A DNA stretch of 64,000 nucleotides from Phytomonas francai (GCA_001766655.1 MJCC01000005.1:444422-508421); one strand, 5' to 3'; counted from the stretch's first letter, positions 49,701 through 61,900 are shown. Numbers and translations are program-made. Notes: generated by a model from the letters alone, not told the origin.

Positions 49701-50189
49701 ATGAACAAAGCAAATGGATCTACTCGAACATGGCTTATGCAAGTTTCCGAAAATCCTTATCGGTATCAAGTGTTGTCTTGGTACAGAAAGTGTTTGAAAG
49801 CTGCCTTCACCGTTCCATGGGAGAAAGACGAGGATGCGTTGTACGTACTCGAGGAAACGCGGCGACTATTTCACCAGAATCGTCAAATTCTAGAAGTTGA
49901 GCGTATTGAACGCAAACTTCGAGAGGCCGAGATGCGTTATGGATTGGCAGTCCACTACAAAATTCCCTACCCTCGTCCGTTCAATAAAACCCAAGGATCG
50001 ATGGCAGACAGTGGCGTTTCCTACGCCGCTTACCTAGACTCTGCATACGACCATCCTGTGAACCCGATGGCTGGGTACATTCAAGAGGGTAGCGGGAACT
50101 ACGGTGTGATGGGCGGCGGAGTGAGTCATATGGATGATTACTTTGAAGATGGCATTGGTTCAACAGATAAAGTAGGACATGTGGAGTGA
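49701..50189 (+). CDS. LYR-motif mitochondrial protein, NDUFB9-like complex I subunit
   Basis: 162 residues. The N-terminal half has the LYR-type pattern (QVLSWYRKCLKAAF), a helix with LEETRRLFHQNR, and IERKLREAEMRYGLAVHYKI followed by PYPRPFN. This order matches NDUFB9 (B22), an accessory subunit of respiratory complex I, where an LYR helix bundle binds acyl-carrier protein. The C-terminal ~70 residues (Gly, Asp and Tyr rich) are not conserved with animal NDUFB9. It probably acts at the mitochondrial inner membrane. The alternative is another LYR-family assembly factor. The ATG at 49701 starts directly before the helix, without a long presequence, as is usual for LYR proteins. Confidence 0.7.
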   Translation: MNKANGSTRTWLMQVSENPYRYQVLSWYRKCLKAAFTVPWEKDEDALYVLEETRRLFHQNRQILEVERIERKLREAEMRYGLAVHYKIPYPRPFNKTQGSMADSGVSYAAYLDSAYDHPVNPMAGYIQEGSGNYGVMGGGVSHMDDYFEDGIGSTDKVGHVE

Positions 50190-50747
50190 TAGGAATACAA
50201 AAGGCCAATTCTGTGTTTGCTTTTTGCCTCTGACAGGTAAGGAAATTCTCGCCATTTTACTTCTCCCTCCCAAGCATGTTGGAGGTAATGAGTGGCATTT
50301 TTTTCATAGTAATAGTTCAATACCAATTACATGAGAACGGTAGAAGAAATATACGATTAGGACGGGTTCAGATGGACGGCTGCATTGCATTACCACTCTT
50401 TGGCATAGACCTACCTTGTATATATGTAGGGTTGCTACTGTTGGTGGCAGACCGAAATACGCCCAGGAATGATGGAAATTAACGAAACTTATACACATAC
50501 TGACGGTTTTATCCCAGGAGTATTCATCTATGCATACCATTTTTTTCATAGCTTGGTAATCTTTGTGCTATTTCGTACTTACTTGTTGTGTCTCCATTTT
50601 TTAAAGAGATATCTCGTACTTTAGCTTTATACATATTGTGTGTAATAAATCCCCCTTTACTGTCCTTAAATTTTGCCTCAATGAACTGATTATGAATTAC
50701 AATAAGAATTTTTATTTTTAGGATTCTTGTCCATAACATTTAAGCAA
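50190..50747. other. Intergenic region
   Basis: No gene recognised; short frames only. A T-rich tract with AG at about 50710-50722 lies directly upstream of the next gene's ATG at 50748 and may be its splice acceptor. Confidence 0.5.
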
Positions 50748-52265
50748 ATGTCGTCGTGTAAGGGCTTCCTTTGCATTTTATTATGCGCGCTTATTTTCCA
50801 TGTCGCTCATGTGGATGCCGTTTGGCAGGTAAATCTTATTTCTGACATCCACTATGACCCATTCTATAGCCGCAAGGGTGCGTTTTCCCATTGTACTTCG
50901 AGTTCTAAAGCACAACTTGGCGAGCCAGGGTGCGATAGCCCTAAGGCATTGATGGATTCCATGGTGGCCGATTTGTCACTCCAGAACAGTAATTTTACAC
51001 TGTACGGTGGTGACTTTCAACGTCATAAGTTCAATCAGACCTTTCCCGCTTATCTGATTTTCAATGATACGAATAAATCCTTGTCCAGTATTAAAACAGG
51101 AGAATCACCACCTTCTAAGAGCTTCGTTGTTGTATGGGGAAACAACGATGTAGTTCCGGATTACTATTTTAACACAACCAGAAAGGAACATACGCATCTG
51201 AAAGAGCGCATCCAAATTTTGAATAAGTCGTTCTTTTCGCCAGAAGAATCCGAAAAGATGATTCAATGCGCGTTTTTTGCTCGTCGTTCCGATAAGGTCA
51301 CCTTTGTCAGCCTTCACTCTCTTATATGGTCAACCACCCTGAAACCACCCCTAGCGGATGATGTGGCCGACCCCTGTGGCCAGTTTGACTTTCTGGAGAA
51401 AGAGCTTGAGTTCGCAAGGAAGAACCAAAAGAAAGTGATAATAATTGCTCATATTCCCCCCATTCTGGATGTTTTCATCGTGATCCGAAACGGTAAATTT
51501 ACAAATGCGTCTCGAGACATGCTTTGGAAAGAGAACTACTATACAAGGTATATAAATCTCATGTCGACATACAAAGATGTCGTTTCACTTCAGCTTTTCG
51601 CACACTTGCACTTGTTCTATTTTCTGTGCTTCCCAGGAATCGGATCACCGGCTTTTATCCTCCCAAGCATCTCCCCAATCTACGGAAACGTGCCTTCCTA
51701 TTTATTGTCCACCTTTTCGGATTCGTGGGAGCTAACCGACCTCAAGCAGCGCTCCTTGCTCGATAAAAAATGGAGCAGCACGGTCAACGTCAAGGACGAT
51801 CTTGGGCTTGTCGATGGTTTCTACAACTTAAACAGCATGAGGGAGAGAGTCAAGAACCTTTTCACAGATAATGTTGCATGGCTAAACTACTTAAAACTTC
51901 ACAATGGTGGTAAAGCTACAAACGAAGTGTTTTATCGCAAGAAAACCACTTCTTTTGCTCGAGCTGTGGTCGTCTGCAGTATGCTCAGCGGCACCTATGA
52001 TACCATCAAGGAATGCGTGCATGATCTTCAAGAAACCTCTGACCAGCAAGAATCGAAGCATAAAACCCTTATAATAATTGCATCTATCGTTGGTGTCCTT
52101 ATTGGTGTGTGCCTCATTATATTGGTTTTCTTTGTTGTCACCAAAAAGAGAAGACGATCTTTTAATGAGTTTAATGATCCTATTGCGACTACTAATGAAC
52201 ATATCATCGATGTACACACTGAACCTAGCAGCAATGACCAAAAAATACACGTGAATACGCATTGA
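50748..52265 (+). CDS. Membrane-anchored calcineurin-like metallophosphoesterase (acid sphingomyelinase / endopolyphosphatase type)
   Basis: 505 residues. A signal peptide covers about 1-24 (GFLCILLCALIFHVAHVDA). The metallophosphoesterase domain follows with all blocks in order: SDIHYD near 33, LYGGDFQRH near 88, VWGNNDV near 131, IIAHIPP with His235, and FAHLHLF with His286 and His288. The last block normally reads GHxH; here Gly is Ala, but both metal-binding His are kept, so activity is plausible. About ten N-glycosylation sequons are spread over the ectodomain. A membrane helix at about 442-464 is followed by the basic stop-transfer KKRRRS and a short cytosolic tail. It is probably a lysosomal/vacuolar or surface phosphoesterase with the active site outside the cytosol. 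The substrate (sphingomyelin, polyphosphate or nucleotide) is not readable. The frame extends to a TTG at 50727; the ATG at 50748 gives the clean signal peptide. Confidence 0.88.
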   Translation: MSSCKGFLCILLCALIFHVAHVDAVWQVNLISDIHYDPFYSRKGAFSHCTSSSKAQLGEPGCDSPKALMDSMVADLSLQNSNFTLYGGDFQRHKFNQTFPAYLIFNDTNKSLSSIKTGESPPSKSFVVVWGNNDVVPDYYFNTTRKEHTHLKERIQILNKSFFSPEESEKMIQCAFFARRSDKVTFVSLHSLIWSTTLKPPLADDVADPCGQFDFLEKELEFARKNQKKVIIIAHIPPILDVFIVIRNGKFTNASRDMLWKENYYTRYINLMSTYKDVVSLQLFAHLHLFYFLCFPGIGSPAFILPSISPIYGNVPSYLLSTFSDSWELTDLKQRSLLDKKWSSTVNVKDDLGLVDGFYNLNSMRERVKNLFTDNVAWLNYLKLHNGGKATNEVFYRKKTTSFARAVVVCSMLSGTYDTIKECVHDLQETSDQQESKHKTLIIIASIVGVLIGVCLIILVFFVVTKKRRRSFNEFNDPIATTNEHIIDVHTEPSSNDQKIHVNTH

Positions 52266-53610
52266 AGCCAACACTAGGACGGTAAAAGAGCATTATCCTT
52301 ACCAAAATCATCACAGAGAAACACTGGGGGATGATACAATTTAAACACATGTTGAACAAAATAATAAAATAGCTAAAACGTGGGTAAAATGGGTATATAT
52401 TAAATAGCGGGGCAGATCAGCAGCTTTTGAGTGTTAAAATTCAGTGGATATTAAGGGTATAAGTAAATAAAAACATCAGTAAATAATTATATAGACTTTT
52501 TTTTTTTTAGCAAATTCGCTTAAAGCAAATTTATGAAAATTGAAATGTAGTTGAATCTTAATGCTTAATGTAAAAACATTTTGGTAAACTTAATTTTTTC
52601 TCAATTTACTATTGATGAGTATTTTTTTCGAGGGGAGGGAGGCAAGTGAATAAAATTATTATCAATATGTGGTGAAAGGGTTCATTTATTTTCCCTTATA
52701 TTTTTACGACTAGAGATATTTATTCAAAATTTTAGCTCTCCCCCTCCCCTCCTTTGATGCTTACAAGTACGTATTTGGTTGATATGTTATCAAGTGCTTT
52801 TTTTTTTAAGAGCTGAAAATAGCTTGTAGTAGTATTCGAAAAGCTTATAAATATGCAATCGAAGCTTTCCTATAAAAGAGTTTCTTATTAAAGATGTCTT
52901 ATTTCCCAGAGTTTTTTTTTTTAATAGTATTGGTTTAACCTATACATATATTCTCATTATATTCTATGCGAAGAGGAAGAGGAAAAAGGGAAGAGCGTAA
53001 GTCCGTGGTCTCTAATGTATTGGAACATGATCATTTAGTGGAGACTGACACTTCTCTCACCGGCTTCGAGCCTTCTTTCGTAATAATTTACTACTGGCTT
53101 AGAGGCCGACTCCTTAATCAGCGAAAATTCATTTGATTTTGTAGTTAGAAAAATGGACTGTTTTTGTGAATATATAAAAGCGTAAATATATGAAAAGATA
53201 TTTTTTCCAGAAAAGGTCACAAGTTGAACGTGCGAAAAGAAAAAAAAAGAATCATATTCTCTCTCCACTTGTTAAAGTAGAATGCGCAGGAAACGAAGGG
53301 GTCCATTTTCGATTCCTAAACGTGTTAGCTTCTCTCTATTTGTAAGAAGTGTCTTGCACCACCGTTTCAAGGATTATTCGTATCAACACGGATCACTCGT
53401 AACATGGGTTTACCTTATATTAAAAAATGATAGTCCTAACCCGAAACCATTCTATAAGCATGTTGAGTACCTTTTCCGATAGCGAAAAGGGTTCTTTTTA
53501 CCCCTCTCCTTCTCTATGAAAAAAACAAACAAACTATTTTTTCCTTAAAGGCATTTTGATAACATGTTGTTTCCATGTAATTCTTTGTTTCAATTATTCT
53601 CATCATTATT
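52266..53610. other. Intergenic region
   Basis: About 1.35 kb of AT-rich sequence with T runs and no supported gene. A 66-codon ATG frame at 53282-53482 encodes a basic peptide (MRRKRRGPFSIPKR) without a recognisable family, and I do not call it. Confidence 0.55.
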
Positions 53611-53630
53611 CCCCCCGATTCCCCCTCTAG
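53611..53630 (+). promoter_or_regulatory. Candidate spliced-leader acceptor for eL21
   Basis: A C/T-rich tract (CCCCCCGATTCCCCCTCT) ends in AG at 53629-53630, 19 bases before the eL21 ATG. It is one of the cleanest acceptors in the window, fitting a highly expressed gene. Confidence 0.6.
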
Positions 53631-53649
53631 CTCATTTCATCAAGGAATC

Positions 53650-54129
53650 ATGGTTCACTCCTACGGTCTGAAGAGCGGGACGCGGCACCTGTTTGCGAAG
53701 AAGTTCCGCAAGCATGGCATGCCGAGCGTCTCCACGATCCTGACGAACGTGAAGGTCGGGGACTACGTCGACGTGGTCGCGGACGCCGCGGTGCGGGCCG
53801 GGATGCCGCACAAGTACTACCACGGCCGCACCGGCATCGTCTGGAACGTGACCCCCCGCGGCGTCGGCGTGATTATCAACAAACCCGTCCGGACCCGCAC
53901 GCTGCGCAAGCGCATTTGCGTCCGCTTCGAGCACATCCGCAAGTCCCGCTGCCAGGAGGCCTTTAAGCAGAAGGAGCGCGACTTCCACGCCTTCCAGGCC
54001 GCGAAGAAGGCCGGCAAGCCGCTGCCGGAGCCGAAGAAGAGCAACCGCCTCGGCGGGATGGTCCGGCCGAAGAACGTCGAGGTGCTCGCGCGCTGCGTCT
54101 CCGACTACGACGCCTACATGCCGTACTAA
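53650..54129 (+). CDS. RPL21: 60S ribosomal protein eL21
   Basis: 159 residues, full length. A cytosolic large-subunit ribosomal protein with the family opening [19 protein letters not shown], the [14 protein letters not shown] and [20 protein letters not shown] segments, and [15 protein letters not shown] wording ([17 protein letters not shown]). The start is fixed by the conserved N-terminus. The entire gene is GC-rich with strongly biased codons, as expected of high expression, although flanked by AT-rich gaps on both sides. Only one copy is present here. Confidence 0.97.
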   Translation: MVHSYGLKSGTRHLFAKKFRKHGMPSVSTILTNVKVGDYVDVVADAAVRAGMPHKYYHGRTGIVWNVTPRGVGVIINKPVRTRTLRKRICVRFEHIRKSRCQEAFKQKERDFHAFQAAKKAGKPLPEPKKSNRLGGMVRPKNVEVLARCVSDYDAYMPY

Positions 54130-55356
54130 GGCGTGAAAAGGTCCCGGGCGGACCAACGGGAAGGCACGTCAACATCGGCAGGATGTGAGGTGGGAGCGTT
54201 GGCGCCACAGTGGTCATGAGAAGTGAATTTTCCTTATCCAATGGGTGTTTACTTTTTACTTTAGTCTTATTTGATAACCGAAACAAACCAAAAAAAAATG
54301 AACATGAGGGATAAATAAAAATACTGTGCATGCTTACTATGAAGCCCTTTTAGGTTGGAATGCTATTCATTACCTATTTAGATGTATGTCGTGTTACGTA
54401 TCTTTCTTTTAAAGGTTTAGATTGGACCCATAACCCTTAGTTACATCCGACCGTTCCGATCCCGTATGATGCAAAAGATTATTCGTCAGACCTTTTTCAT
54501 TCGCTCGCGATTCTCCTTTGCTCTTTTTTAAGGACCCCTATGGAATAGTGAATGCCGTGAAGGAAACGTGCTTCCACGTTATGAGGGGGTGCTTCACCAC
54601 TTTTAGGTATTTTCACGCCACTAGACAATTTGGTATGGTTCGTTTGCGTTAATCTCAGATGATTACAGGCTTTCTCCCCTTAGACTATGCCGCTATCATA
54701 GACAAGGAATCCCGTGGAAAGCGGTGCACGATGTATCGGAGTAGAAGCTCTCGCATGAATCTTTTTGCGTTAATAACTCGTAGTTACTTACTGTAGCCTT
54801 TAATCACTGGGCAGGAAAGGCTATTTATATCTAAGAAAAATAGTTCTCGAGCGAGTGTCACGTCATCTAATGGTTCCTCACTTTCGGGGTGATATTTTTC
54901 TACTTTCTTTTCATCACCCCTTTCTCGAGTGTGTCCTGGTTCTCGGGATGCAAATGGATGTATTCTTCTTCTCATATTTACGCCGTAAAAGCAAACGAAA
55001 AGAGTTTACGCTTTCGTCAATCGGACGCAAAAAATGTGTGTCCCTATGAAAATATCTTTAGCTTTTGAAATTCTTTGTTACACCCACATCTCCCTACTTT
55101 TGATAGTTGACTAAAAAAGTAGAATTACCAAAATACTGATAAACTACATTATATATAAATATAGATATATCGTTGTACGTCCGTGCGCTTACATAGATTG
55201 TGTATATAGGCACAACTTCTCCTAATAAAGCAAAACTAACTATATCTCGCACCCAGGCTATATATCTATATGCAAGTAACTTGTAGTGAACATTAAAAGT
55301 TGATCTATTATTAATTTGAACGATTTACGCAGCCCAGCATTTCGAGAATATCCACC
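54130..55356. other. Intergenic region
   Basis: About 1.2 kb, no gene recognised. It contains T-rich tracts and, close to the V-ATPase gene, a TA/GATATA-rich stretch near 55151-55270. Confidence 0.55.
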
Positions 55357-57189
55357 ATGGCACGTGATCGGCACCCATTCGAGGCTGAGAAGCAGCTTGG
55401 TGCGGTAAAGGCGGTCTCCGGGCCTGTTGTGATTGCCGAAAATATGAGCGGCAGCGCCATGTATGAGCTCGTGCAGGTTGGCTCGTTCCGGCTTGTAGGG
55501 GAGATTATTCGCTTAGAAGGCGACACCGCAACGATCCAGGTGTACGAGGAGACAGGCGGGCTGACGGTTGGCGACCCCGTCTACTGCACAGGCAAGCCGC
55601 TTTCCCTCGAGCTCGGCCCGGGGATCATGTCGGAGATCTTCGACGGCATCCAGCGCCCGCTCGAGACGATCTACCAGGCCGCGCAGGACATCTTCATCCC
55701 GAAAGGGGTGCAGGTCCCCGCGCTGGACCCGACGAAGGCGTGGGACTACGCGCCGCGGGTGAAGGTGGGGGATGTGGTGACCGGGGGCGACATCCTCGGC
55801 ACCGTCCTCGAGAACTCGCTGATGAGCACGCACGCGATCATGGTGCCGCCGAACGTGCGGGGCCGCGTGAGCGCCGTTCAGCCCGCCGGCAACTACACCC
55901 TCCTCGACGACGTCGTCGAGATCGAGCATAACGGCAAGACGCGCGCGCTTCGGCTGATGCACCGCTGGCCGGTGCGCATGCCGCGGCCGGTGGCCTCGAA
56001 GGAGTCCGGCAACCACCCCTTGCTGACCGGCCAGCGCGTGCTCGACGCGCTCTTCCCGCCCGTGCAGGGCGGGACCTGCTCGATCCCGGGCGCCTTCGGC
56101 TGCGGAAAGACCGTCATCAGCCAGGCCCTCTCCAAGTACTCCAACTCCGACTGCGTGATCTACGTCGGCTGCGGCGAGCGCGGGAACGAGATGGCGGAGG
56201 TCTTGATGGACTTCCCGGAGCTCACCACCGTCATCGACGGCCGCGAAGACTCGATCATGAAGCGGACCTGCCTCGTCGCGAACACGTCGAACATGCCCGT
56301 GGCGGCGCGCGAGGCCTCCATCTACACCGGCATCACCCTCGCCGAGTACTACCGGGACATGGGGAAGCACATCGCGATGATGGCGGACTCGACCTCGCGC
56401 TGGGCCGAGGCCCTCCGCGAGATCTCGGGCCGCCTCGCGGAGATGCCGGCGGACGGGGGCTACCCCGCCTACCTCGGCGCCCGCCTCGCCTCCTTCTACG
56501 AGCGCGCGGGGCTGGTGACGTGCATCGGGGGGCCCAAGCGCCAGGGCTCCGTGACCATCGTCGGCGCCGTCTCCCCGCCCGGCGGCGACTTCTCGGACCC
56601 GGTCACCTCCGCGACGCTCGGCATCGTGCAGGTTTTCTGGGGCCTCGAGAAGCGCCTCGCCCAGCGCAAGCACTTCCCCTCGATCAACTGGCTCATCTCG
56701 TACTCAAAGTACCTCAACGCGCTCGAGCCCTTCTTCAACACCTTCGATCCGGACTACATGCACCTCCGCGCGGTGATATCCGAGATTCTCCAGCGCGAGG
56801 AGGAGCTGCAGGAGATCGTTCAGCTGGTCGGCCGGGATTCGCTATCCGAGTCGGACAAGGTCATTCTCGAGGTCTCCAAGATTATTCGAGAGGAGTTTCT
56901 GCAGCAGAATGCGTTTACGCCGTACGATAAGTTCTGCCCACTTTACAAAACGTGCTGGATGCTGCGCAACATCGTAACCTTCTATGAGGAGGCGCAGCGG
57001 GTTATTTCGGAGTCCGCTGGTGACAATAAGATTACCTGGAATTATATTCGCGAGAAGATTCCGACCGTGTATACGGGTCTTACCGAGATGAAGTTTCGGG
57101 ATCCCATCGAGGGAGAGTCAGCCAATGTTGAGTACTTTAAGAAACAAAATAGGGATATTTTGAACGGTTTCGCTTCACTTTTGCAGTAA
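55357..57189 (+). CDS. VMA1: V-type proton ATPase catalytic subunit A
   Basis: 610 residues, the usual length. It is the ATP-hydrolysing subunit of the V1 sector, which acidifies acidocalcisomes, lysosomes and other endomembrane compartments. The N-terminal barrel ([20 protein letters not shown]) and the V-type A-subunit insert ([15 protein letters not shown]) are present. The P-loop GAFGCGKT is at 245-252, with [37 protein letters not shown] and [17 protein letters not shown]. No intein is present. The start ATG at 55357 has an ACC context before it and matches the family N-terminus. From about 55.56 to 56.80 kb the gene is extremely GC-rich; both ends are ordinary. Confidence 0.97.
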   Translation: MARDRHPFEAEKQLGAVKAVSGPVVIAENMSGSAMYELVQVGSFRLVGEIIRLEGDTATIQVYEETGGLTVGDPVYCTGKPLSLELGPGIMSEIFDGIQRPLETIYQAAQDIFIPKGVQVPALDPTKAWDYAPRVKVGDVVTGGDILGTVLENSLMSTHAIMVPPNVRGRVSAVQPAGNYTLLDDVVEIEHNGKTRALRLMHRWPVRMPRPVASKESGNHPLLTGQRVLDALFPPVQGGTCSIPGAFGCGKTVISQALSKYSNSDCVIYVGCGERGNEMAEVLMDFPELTTVIDGREDSIMKRTCLVANTSNMPVAAREASIYTGITLAEYYRDMGKHIAMMADSTSRWAEALREISGRLAEMPADGGYPAYLGARLASFYERAGLVTCIGGPKRQGSVTIVGAVSPPGGDFSDPVTSATLGIVQVFWGLEKRLAQRKHFPSINWLISYSKYLNALEPFFNTFDPDYMHLRAVISEILQREEELQEIVQLVGRDSLSESDKVILEVSKIIREEFLQQNAFTPYDKFCPLYKTCWMLRNIVTFYEEAQRVISESAGDNKITWNYIREKIPTVYTGLTEMKFRDPIEGESANVEYFKKQNRDILNGFASLLQ

Positions 57190-58050
57190 ACCTGCGACGA
57201 CAACGGGGAAAAAAGTGGGAAAAAAAAGGGTGCACATAAGCGTAGGGAGGACTAACCCTCCATGGTATCGTTCTGAAGATTATTTTGCCTTAGCGTTTTC
57301 CTTTATATATAGTTAGGTGCTGACTCAAGGAATCGAGGACTTTTAGGATCGATTGTTCCTTGCGGCTGTTGGTCGTTTATGACGTTGACACTGGTCGCTA
57401 TCCTTTTCGTTTTTTTTTTTTTTGAAAATCTCCATATCTTCCTGGTATTTCAAATGACAGATTTTATTAAGGTATCGTCTTAATTTTAGGCAAACGAGAG
57501 GTGGGGTGCGGTGGGAGGCATAAAATACAGGATCCCAGAAGCACAATTTTTAGACTAGTTTCCTTTCTTAGCGTGTCGGCGAGTTAACATTTGAGGTGGG
57601 TATATGCGATGAATAAGCAAGCTTTCTTCAAAAAAAATTAAGGAAATGAAAGAGTATAAAGTTCAACGGTAAAAATACTTGTATGCACACATAAGCATCT
57701 CATGTATACTGCTTATTGGAGCTAATATGGGCTCACAAACGTGGAAGGCGCATTAGAAGGAATCTGTAAATTATTAGGATTACATTTCTCGCATTTTTCC
57801 CGCCTTTAAGCTACCGAAGGGTTCTTTGGTGTGTTCCCCCTTGTTGGGTTAAATGGTATATGCTCGAATTGATTCCAGTTTCTAGTGCTCATACTCTGCA
57901 TGCATTTTCCACTATGCGTTCCTTGAGGTGTTCTTTTCCATTTTTTTTTTGTAAATTTTAGTATCTTCAAGTCGCATTTTGATCGACTGAGTGCATTCAT
58001 AACTTTTTGAGACACCGCCGAAAACGATTCGGTGCTTCCCATCGTGAAAA
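57190..58050. other. Intergenic region
   Basis: AT-rich with one long T run (about 57411-57423) and several shorter ones. No gene recognised. The T-rich tract near 57941-57958 followed by AG at about 57960 is a possible acceptor for the uL13m gene. Confidence 0.5.
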
Positions 58051-58659
58051 ATGCTTCGCAAGACCTGTTTGGTGCGTGCGCCGTTTAAGAGCGTTCTGCG
58101 GCGCCACAAATTCCACCCCGAGGGCCTACCACTCTACAACGACATGTCGAAGCAGTGGCTCTGCCGCGAGGGCGAGCGGTGGTGGATTTTAGACGCCAGC
58201 GGCGAGCAGCTGCCGCGGGTCGCGGCCGTCGCGAGCCAGTACATGACGGGGCAGCATCGCCCCGATTTCACCCCCGGCATGTTGACGGGCGATCACGTGA
58301 TCATCATCAACATCAAGGACGCCGTCATGACGGGGGATTCCTGGATACGAGTGCCCATCACCTGGCAGACGGCCTACCCTGGCGGGAAGTACCGTGTTCG
58401 TCTTTCTGAGATGTATGAACGCGATCCGTGCATGATTATGTGGTGGTTTCTGAAGGACGAGGTCAATAAACACTTTGTGCGGAAGCTGAAAACACGTGTC
58501 GCGCCCCTGGAAAAGGCATGGCTGTACGAAGATAGTATCCACCCACATGCTGACAAAAACCCTCGTCCATTGATTTGGAATGACTTGGAGGTGAAAGGGT
58601 GGCGGTACAAGGACCCGATGTTTCAGCAGCGCTGGAGACCCAATCAGTTTATGTCATGA
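58051..58659 (+). CDS. MRPL13: Mitochondrial large-subunit ribosomal protein uL13m
   Basis: 202 residues. A basic N-terminus (MLRKTCLVRAPFKSVLRRHKF) fits a mitochondrial presequence. The uL13 core follows: WWILDASGEQLPRVAAVAS, TGDHVIIINIKDAVMTGD and PGGKYRVRLSEMYERDP, with the PLEKAWLYEDSIHPH end in place of the bacterial GRAMFRKLKVY region. Bacterial uL13 is ~142 residues, so this one carries N- and C-terminal extensions, as is common in the protein-rich kinetoplastid mitoribosome. The ATG at 58051 is the first in frame and gives the presequence. Confidence 0.9.
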   Translation: MLRKTCLVRAPFKSVLRRHKFHPEGLPLYNDMSKQWLCREGERWWILDASGEQLPRVAAVASQYMTGQHRPDFTPGMLTGDHVIIINIKDAVMTGDSWIRVPITWQTAYPGGKYRVRLSEMYERDPCMIMWWFLKDEVNKHFVRKLKTRVAPLEKAWLYEDSIHPHADKNPRPLIWNDLEVKGWRYKDPMFQQRWRPNQFMS

Positions 58660-58948
58660 TAGGGTTTGTGTTTGTTTCACCATTGAGCGTGCGTCCGTCC
58701 GTGTAAGCGAGCTTTGCCACGAGGGAGATGCTTTCGCCGTTCTTTAACAAATAACGTGAGTTCTCAGCTTTGCAATTTTTACTCGGGCGCTCCAAGTGAC
58801 AGATATCCTTAAAAATTGATCGTGAGATCGGGTTTTTCGTTGATTTTAAATTTTTGCTTTATTTTTTATACCCATTTCCTTTTGATTCCCCTTCCCTAAT
58901 ACACTAATATTATTGGAAAAAGCTAGTGAAACCAGCAAATATGTATTT

Positions 58949-61900
58949 ATGATGCGCCTAAGCGGATTATCGAGGAGCAATATCAACAATGACATTCAGC
59001 TGCTTCTCAGGAAATGGAAGGAGTTTTCAACTGGAGCATCGGTTTCAAAAAATGCCGCGGAAGTTCTCTTAAATCTACTGAGAGAGACAACCCAAGTGGC
59101 CTCGTTCTCGAGCTCGTCCCCTCTAGATGCGGCTTCAAAGGATGGGATATCATCTTCGTGGCCGGCGACCTCCGCGGGTTCTACAGAACTGCTTGCTCTG
59201 GATTCACCCGCGCGCGTACTATTCGGGGAGCCACGCAACTCTGCTCTCATTTGGAAAACACTCCGTCGGAATCGGGTCCCCTGGCGGGAAACCTGCGCGC
59301 TGATGCCTCCGCAGCTTGCCGTGTTGTCCGCCCATCAGCGCGAGTACATCGAGCGACGCGGGAGAAACCGCCCGTGGAGCTTCTCCAGGCTCGTTTTAGA
59401 GTCCTGGGGGCTGGCGGACCCCGACCTCGTGGACGTGTTCCGGCGCTTGCGGGGTTGTCGGACGGTGGTGGGCTTCGCACAGGAGGTCTCCGCGGCGCTG
59501 CGGGGCCGACCATGGCTCCGTCAGGTCCTCCCAGTCCCCGCTGATGTCCTAGGGCACATTTATCAGTTGGGGATGGGGCCGGCCCCCGGTTCGCGCGAAG
59601 GCGATCCGACGAAATGCCCCCTGTCAGCCTCCGAGGAGGCCTTGCTTACCCTCGAGCTGTGTAAGAAACTCGCCCTGACCGGCCTCGAGCTCCTTCCCGT
59701 TTCCACAAGGGAACAGTTGGTGATCGATTACGCTCGCTTGCATGCTCATGGTGGGCAGTGGGGCCAGGCCCTCGCAACCGTTCGATCGAGCCGTGTTGTT
59801 CGCCTCTCGAAGAAGGTCAACTTTGCGCAATATGTGCGTGATCGCTCCTTGTGGGCAAAGGCGGATCTCGCGGCTCGAGAGGCTCCCCGAGCCGTCATCG
59901 CAGCCCCAGACTGGAGACAAGCGCTTGAGGTTCTGAACCGCTTTCCGGACCATGATGATGCGCAATTGGATTTCCTCTCACGTTCGGATGTCATTTTGGG
60001 GTCGAGCGAATCCTTCTCGTGGAGCGAGTGCCTTTCTATTTTTTCGAAGATTACACCTGCTAAGCAAACGTACGGTGTTTTGCGGAAAAGCATCCTCGAT
60101 CGACTCCCACGTAAGTGCGCAAAGTTTATTGTTCTTATGGCGCACGCATTAGAGCATGTTGGGCCGCGTATGTACGCAGGCACACTTATCCGTCGTCTAG
60201 AAATGTTAAAAAAGAAGGGCAGCTGGGCAGAGGCTATCGCGTTGGCCTGCGGTGCGAAATGCTACGATCTGGCTTTGAACTTAACCCCACATTTGCCGAT
60301 ACCCAATATGTATGAATTACCCGTGGATTTGATCACCTACGAGAAGGATGTGTTAGCACTTTCAGGAGTACATTCCGTAAGAGACGCATCCTCACGTGTT
60401 TACCCTCATATCACGAACCCCAATCAAACTCCGGTTGATGTGAATCAACTTACTTATCCCCAGCTTCTTGCGCGTGCTCTTTACGGGGATTGGCGTAGCG
60501 TTTTGCATGCACCTGCGGCCCTGTCTGATTCGCGGCTGCGCTCGCTACTCGCGGCGAAGCGCATCACAGAGGACCAACGGAACGATGTTGGCAGGGTAGA
60601 ATGTCATTTGTTTTCAAATGTTGACATCACACAACTCGTCCTCTCGTGCGCGTCTGCGCAGGATCTGCAGTACTTTTTGAAAGTCCTTCCGCCTTCCATA
60701 AGCACGGCCCTCAAGAGGACGCTTCCCCTTCCTTTGATAGATTCCAATGTGATCTCCCCATTTCACGCTTACAGGAATTTTTTAGACTCTCCTGCGAAGC
60801 TGGTTACGATAGAGGACTGCCATGCGTTGTGCGATTTGATTGTAAATTATTTACGCACGGATGCCACCCAGGGCTCGTGCAATCGCGAAACTCTCTTGCT
60901 TCGGGAACTGGCGCGATGCGGCGCGCAAGGTCGTATCCAGCTTGCTTCGTCCGAAACCTACGGCCTAGCGTTGGCTTTCCTGAGGGCCTGCAAGAACCTG
61001 AAGTGTCGGCCGGAGTCAAGTACCGCGTGCAAGGCGTTTACGATGATTCCTTCGCCAAAGTTGGATGTCAACTTTTCCGCCATGAGTGTGGGTGTGAATG
61101 CGCTCAATCTTTCCGGAAAATGGGAAACCGCGGCGAGCGTCTATGCTCGTTGGCGTCGTAAGCAGTGCGAGGGGGCATTGCCAGATCCCCCAAGCCGACA
61201 GCGCATGGCGAATCCGCTGATACCGGACAGAAGGGAGGAGCTGGCGGACGTCTTTGCGCGCATAGTCTACTACGCACCTCCCCACCAGCGGGCCGGATGG
61301 GCACGCAAAATATGGAAAGAACAGCGCACTAAATTTAGTATTTTGCTTCAAGAGCTGATAGTGGGCGACACCCGTGAGGTCTCAAGAATTCTACAGGAAA
61401 CAACGACACTTCTTAGACAGGGCGAAGACGATTATCATGGGACCAAAAAGCATATCTCGATACGCACGAAGGAGGCTCTTATACTCGAAAAAAAGAAGCT
61501 GTTGGGTGCGAGTTTCTGCACGTTGCACACAGAAGCTACCCTACGTTATATTGTCCGAGCTTCTGGGAAGGAGCGCGTAGAACCTGGCGATCTCGACGAA
61601 CATGGGTTTCAGCGTCTGTTAAAAGTTCTCCCTGGGCATATCGCGGCCGAGGCCATCTTTTCTCTACACGAGCAAAATTCCGAAACCGTGGAGGATCACT
61701 GGTTGATGTTGGCTATGGCGAACCCTGATGTCTCCGCTGAGCAGTTGACGAGGCTTCGTGCTGTACGACCATACTCTGCAGTGGTCTCGAGCGTCTACAC
61801 GCTCGCTTTAGGGGTGTTGGAAAAGAACCCCACCGCGGCTCTCAAGGGCCTTCTTAGACTTGTCATGATTTCCGAAAATTCTCCTTCGCAGCGTTCGTTA

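Noticed and set aside
53282..53482. 66-codon basic + strand frame before eL21
   Set aside because: The basic N-terminus recalls small ribosomal proteins, but it matches none I know, and the frame is within chance length.
55513..56673. 386-codon open frame on the - strand
   Set aside because: Shadow of the GC-rich centre of the V-ATPase subunit A gene.
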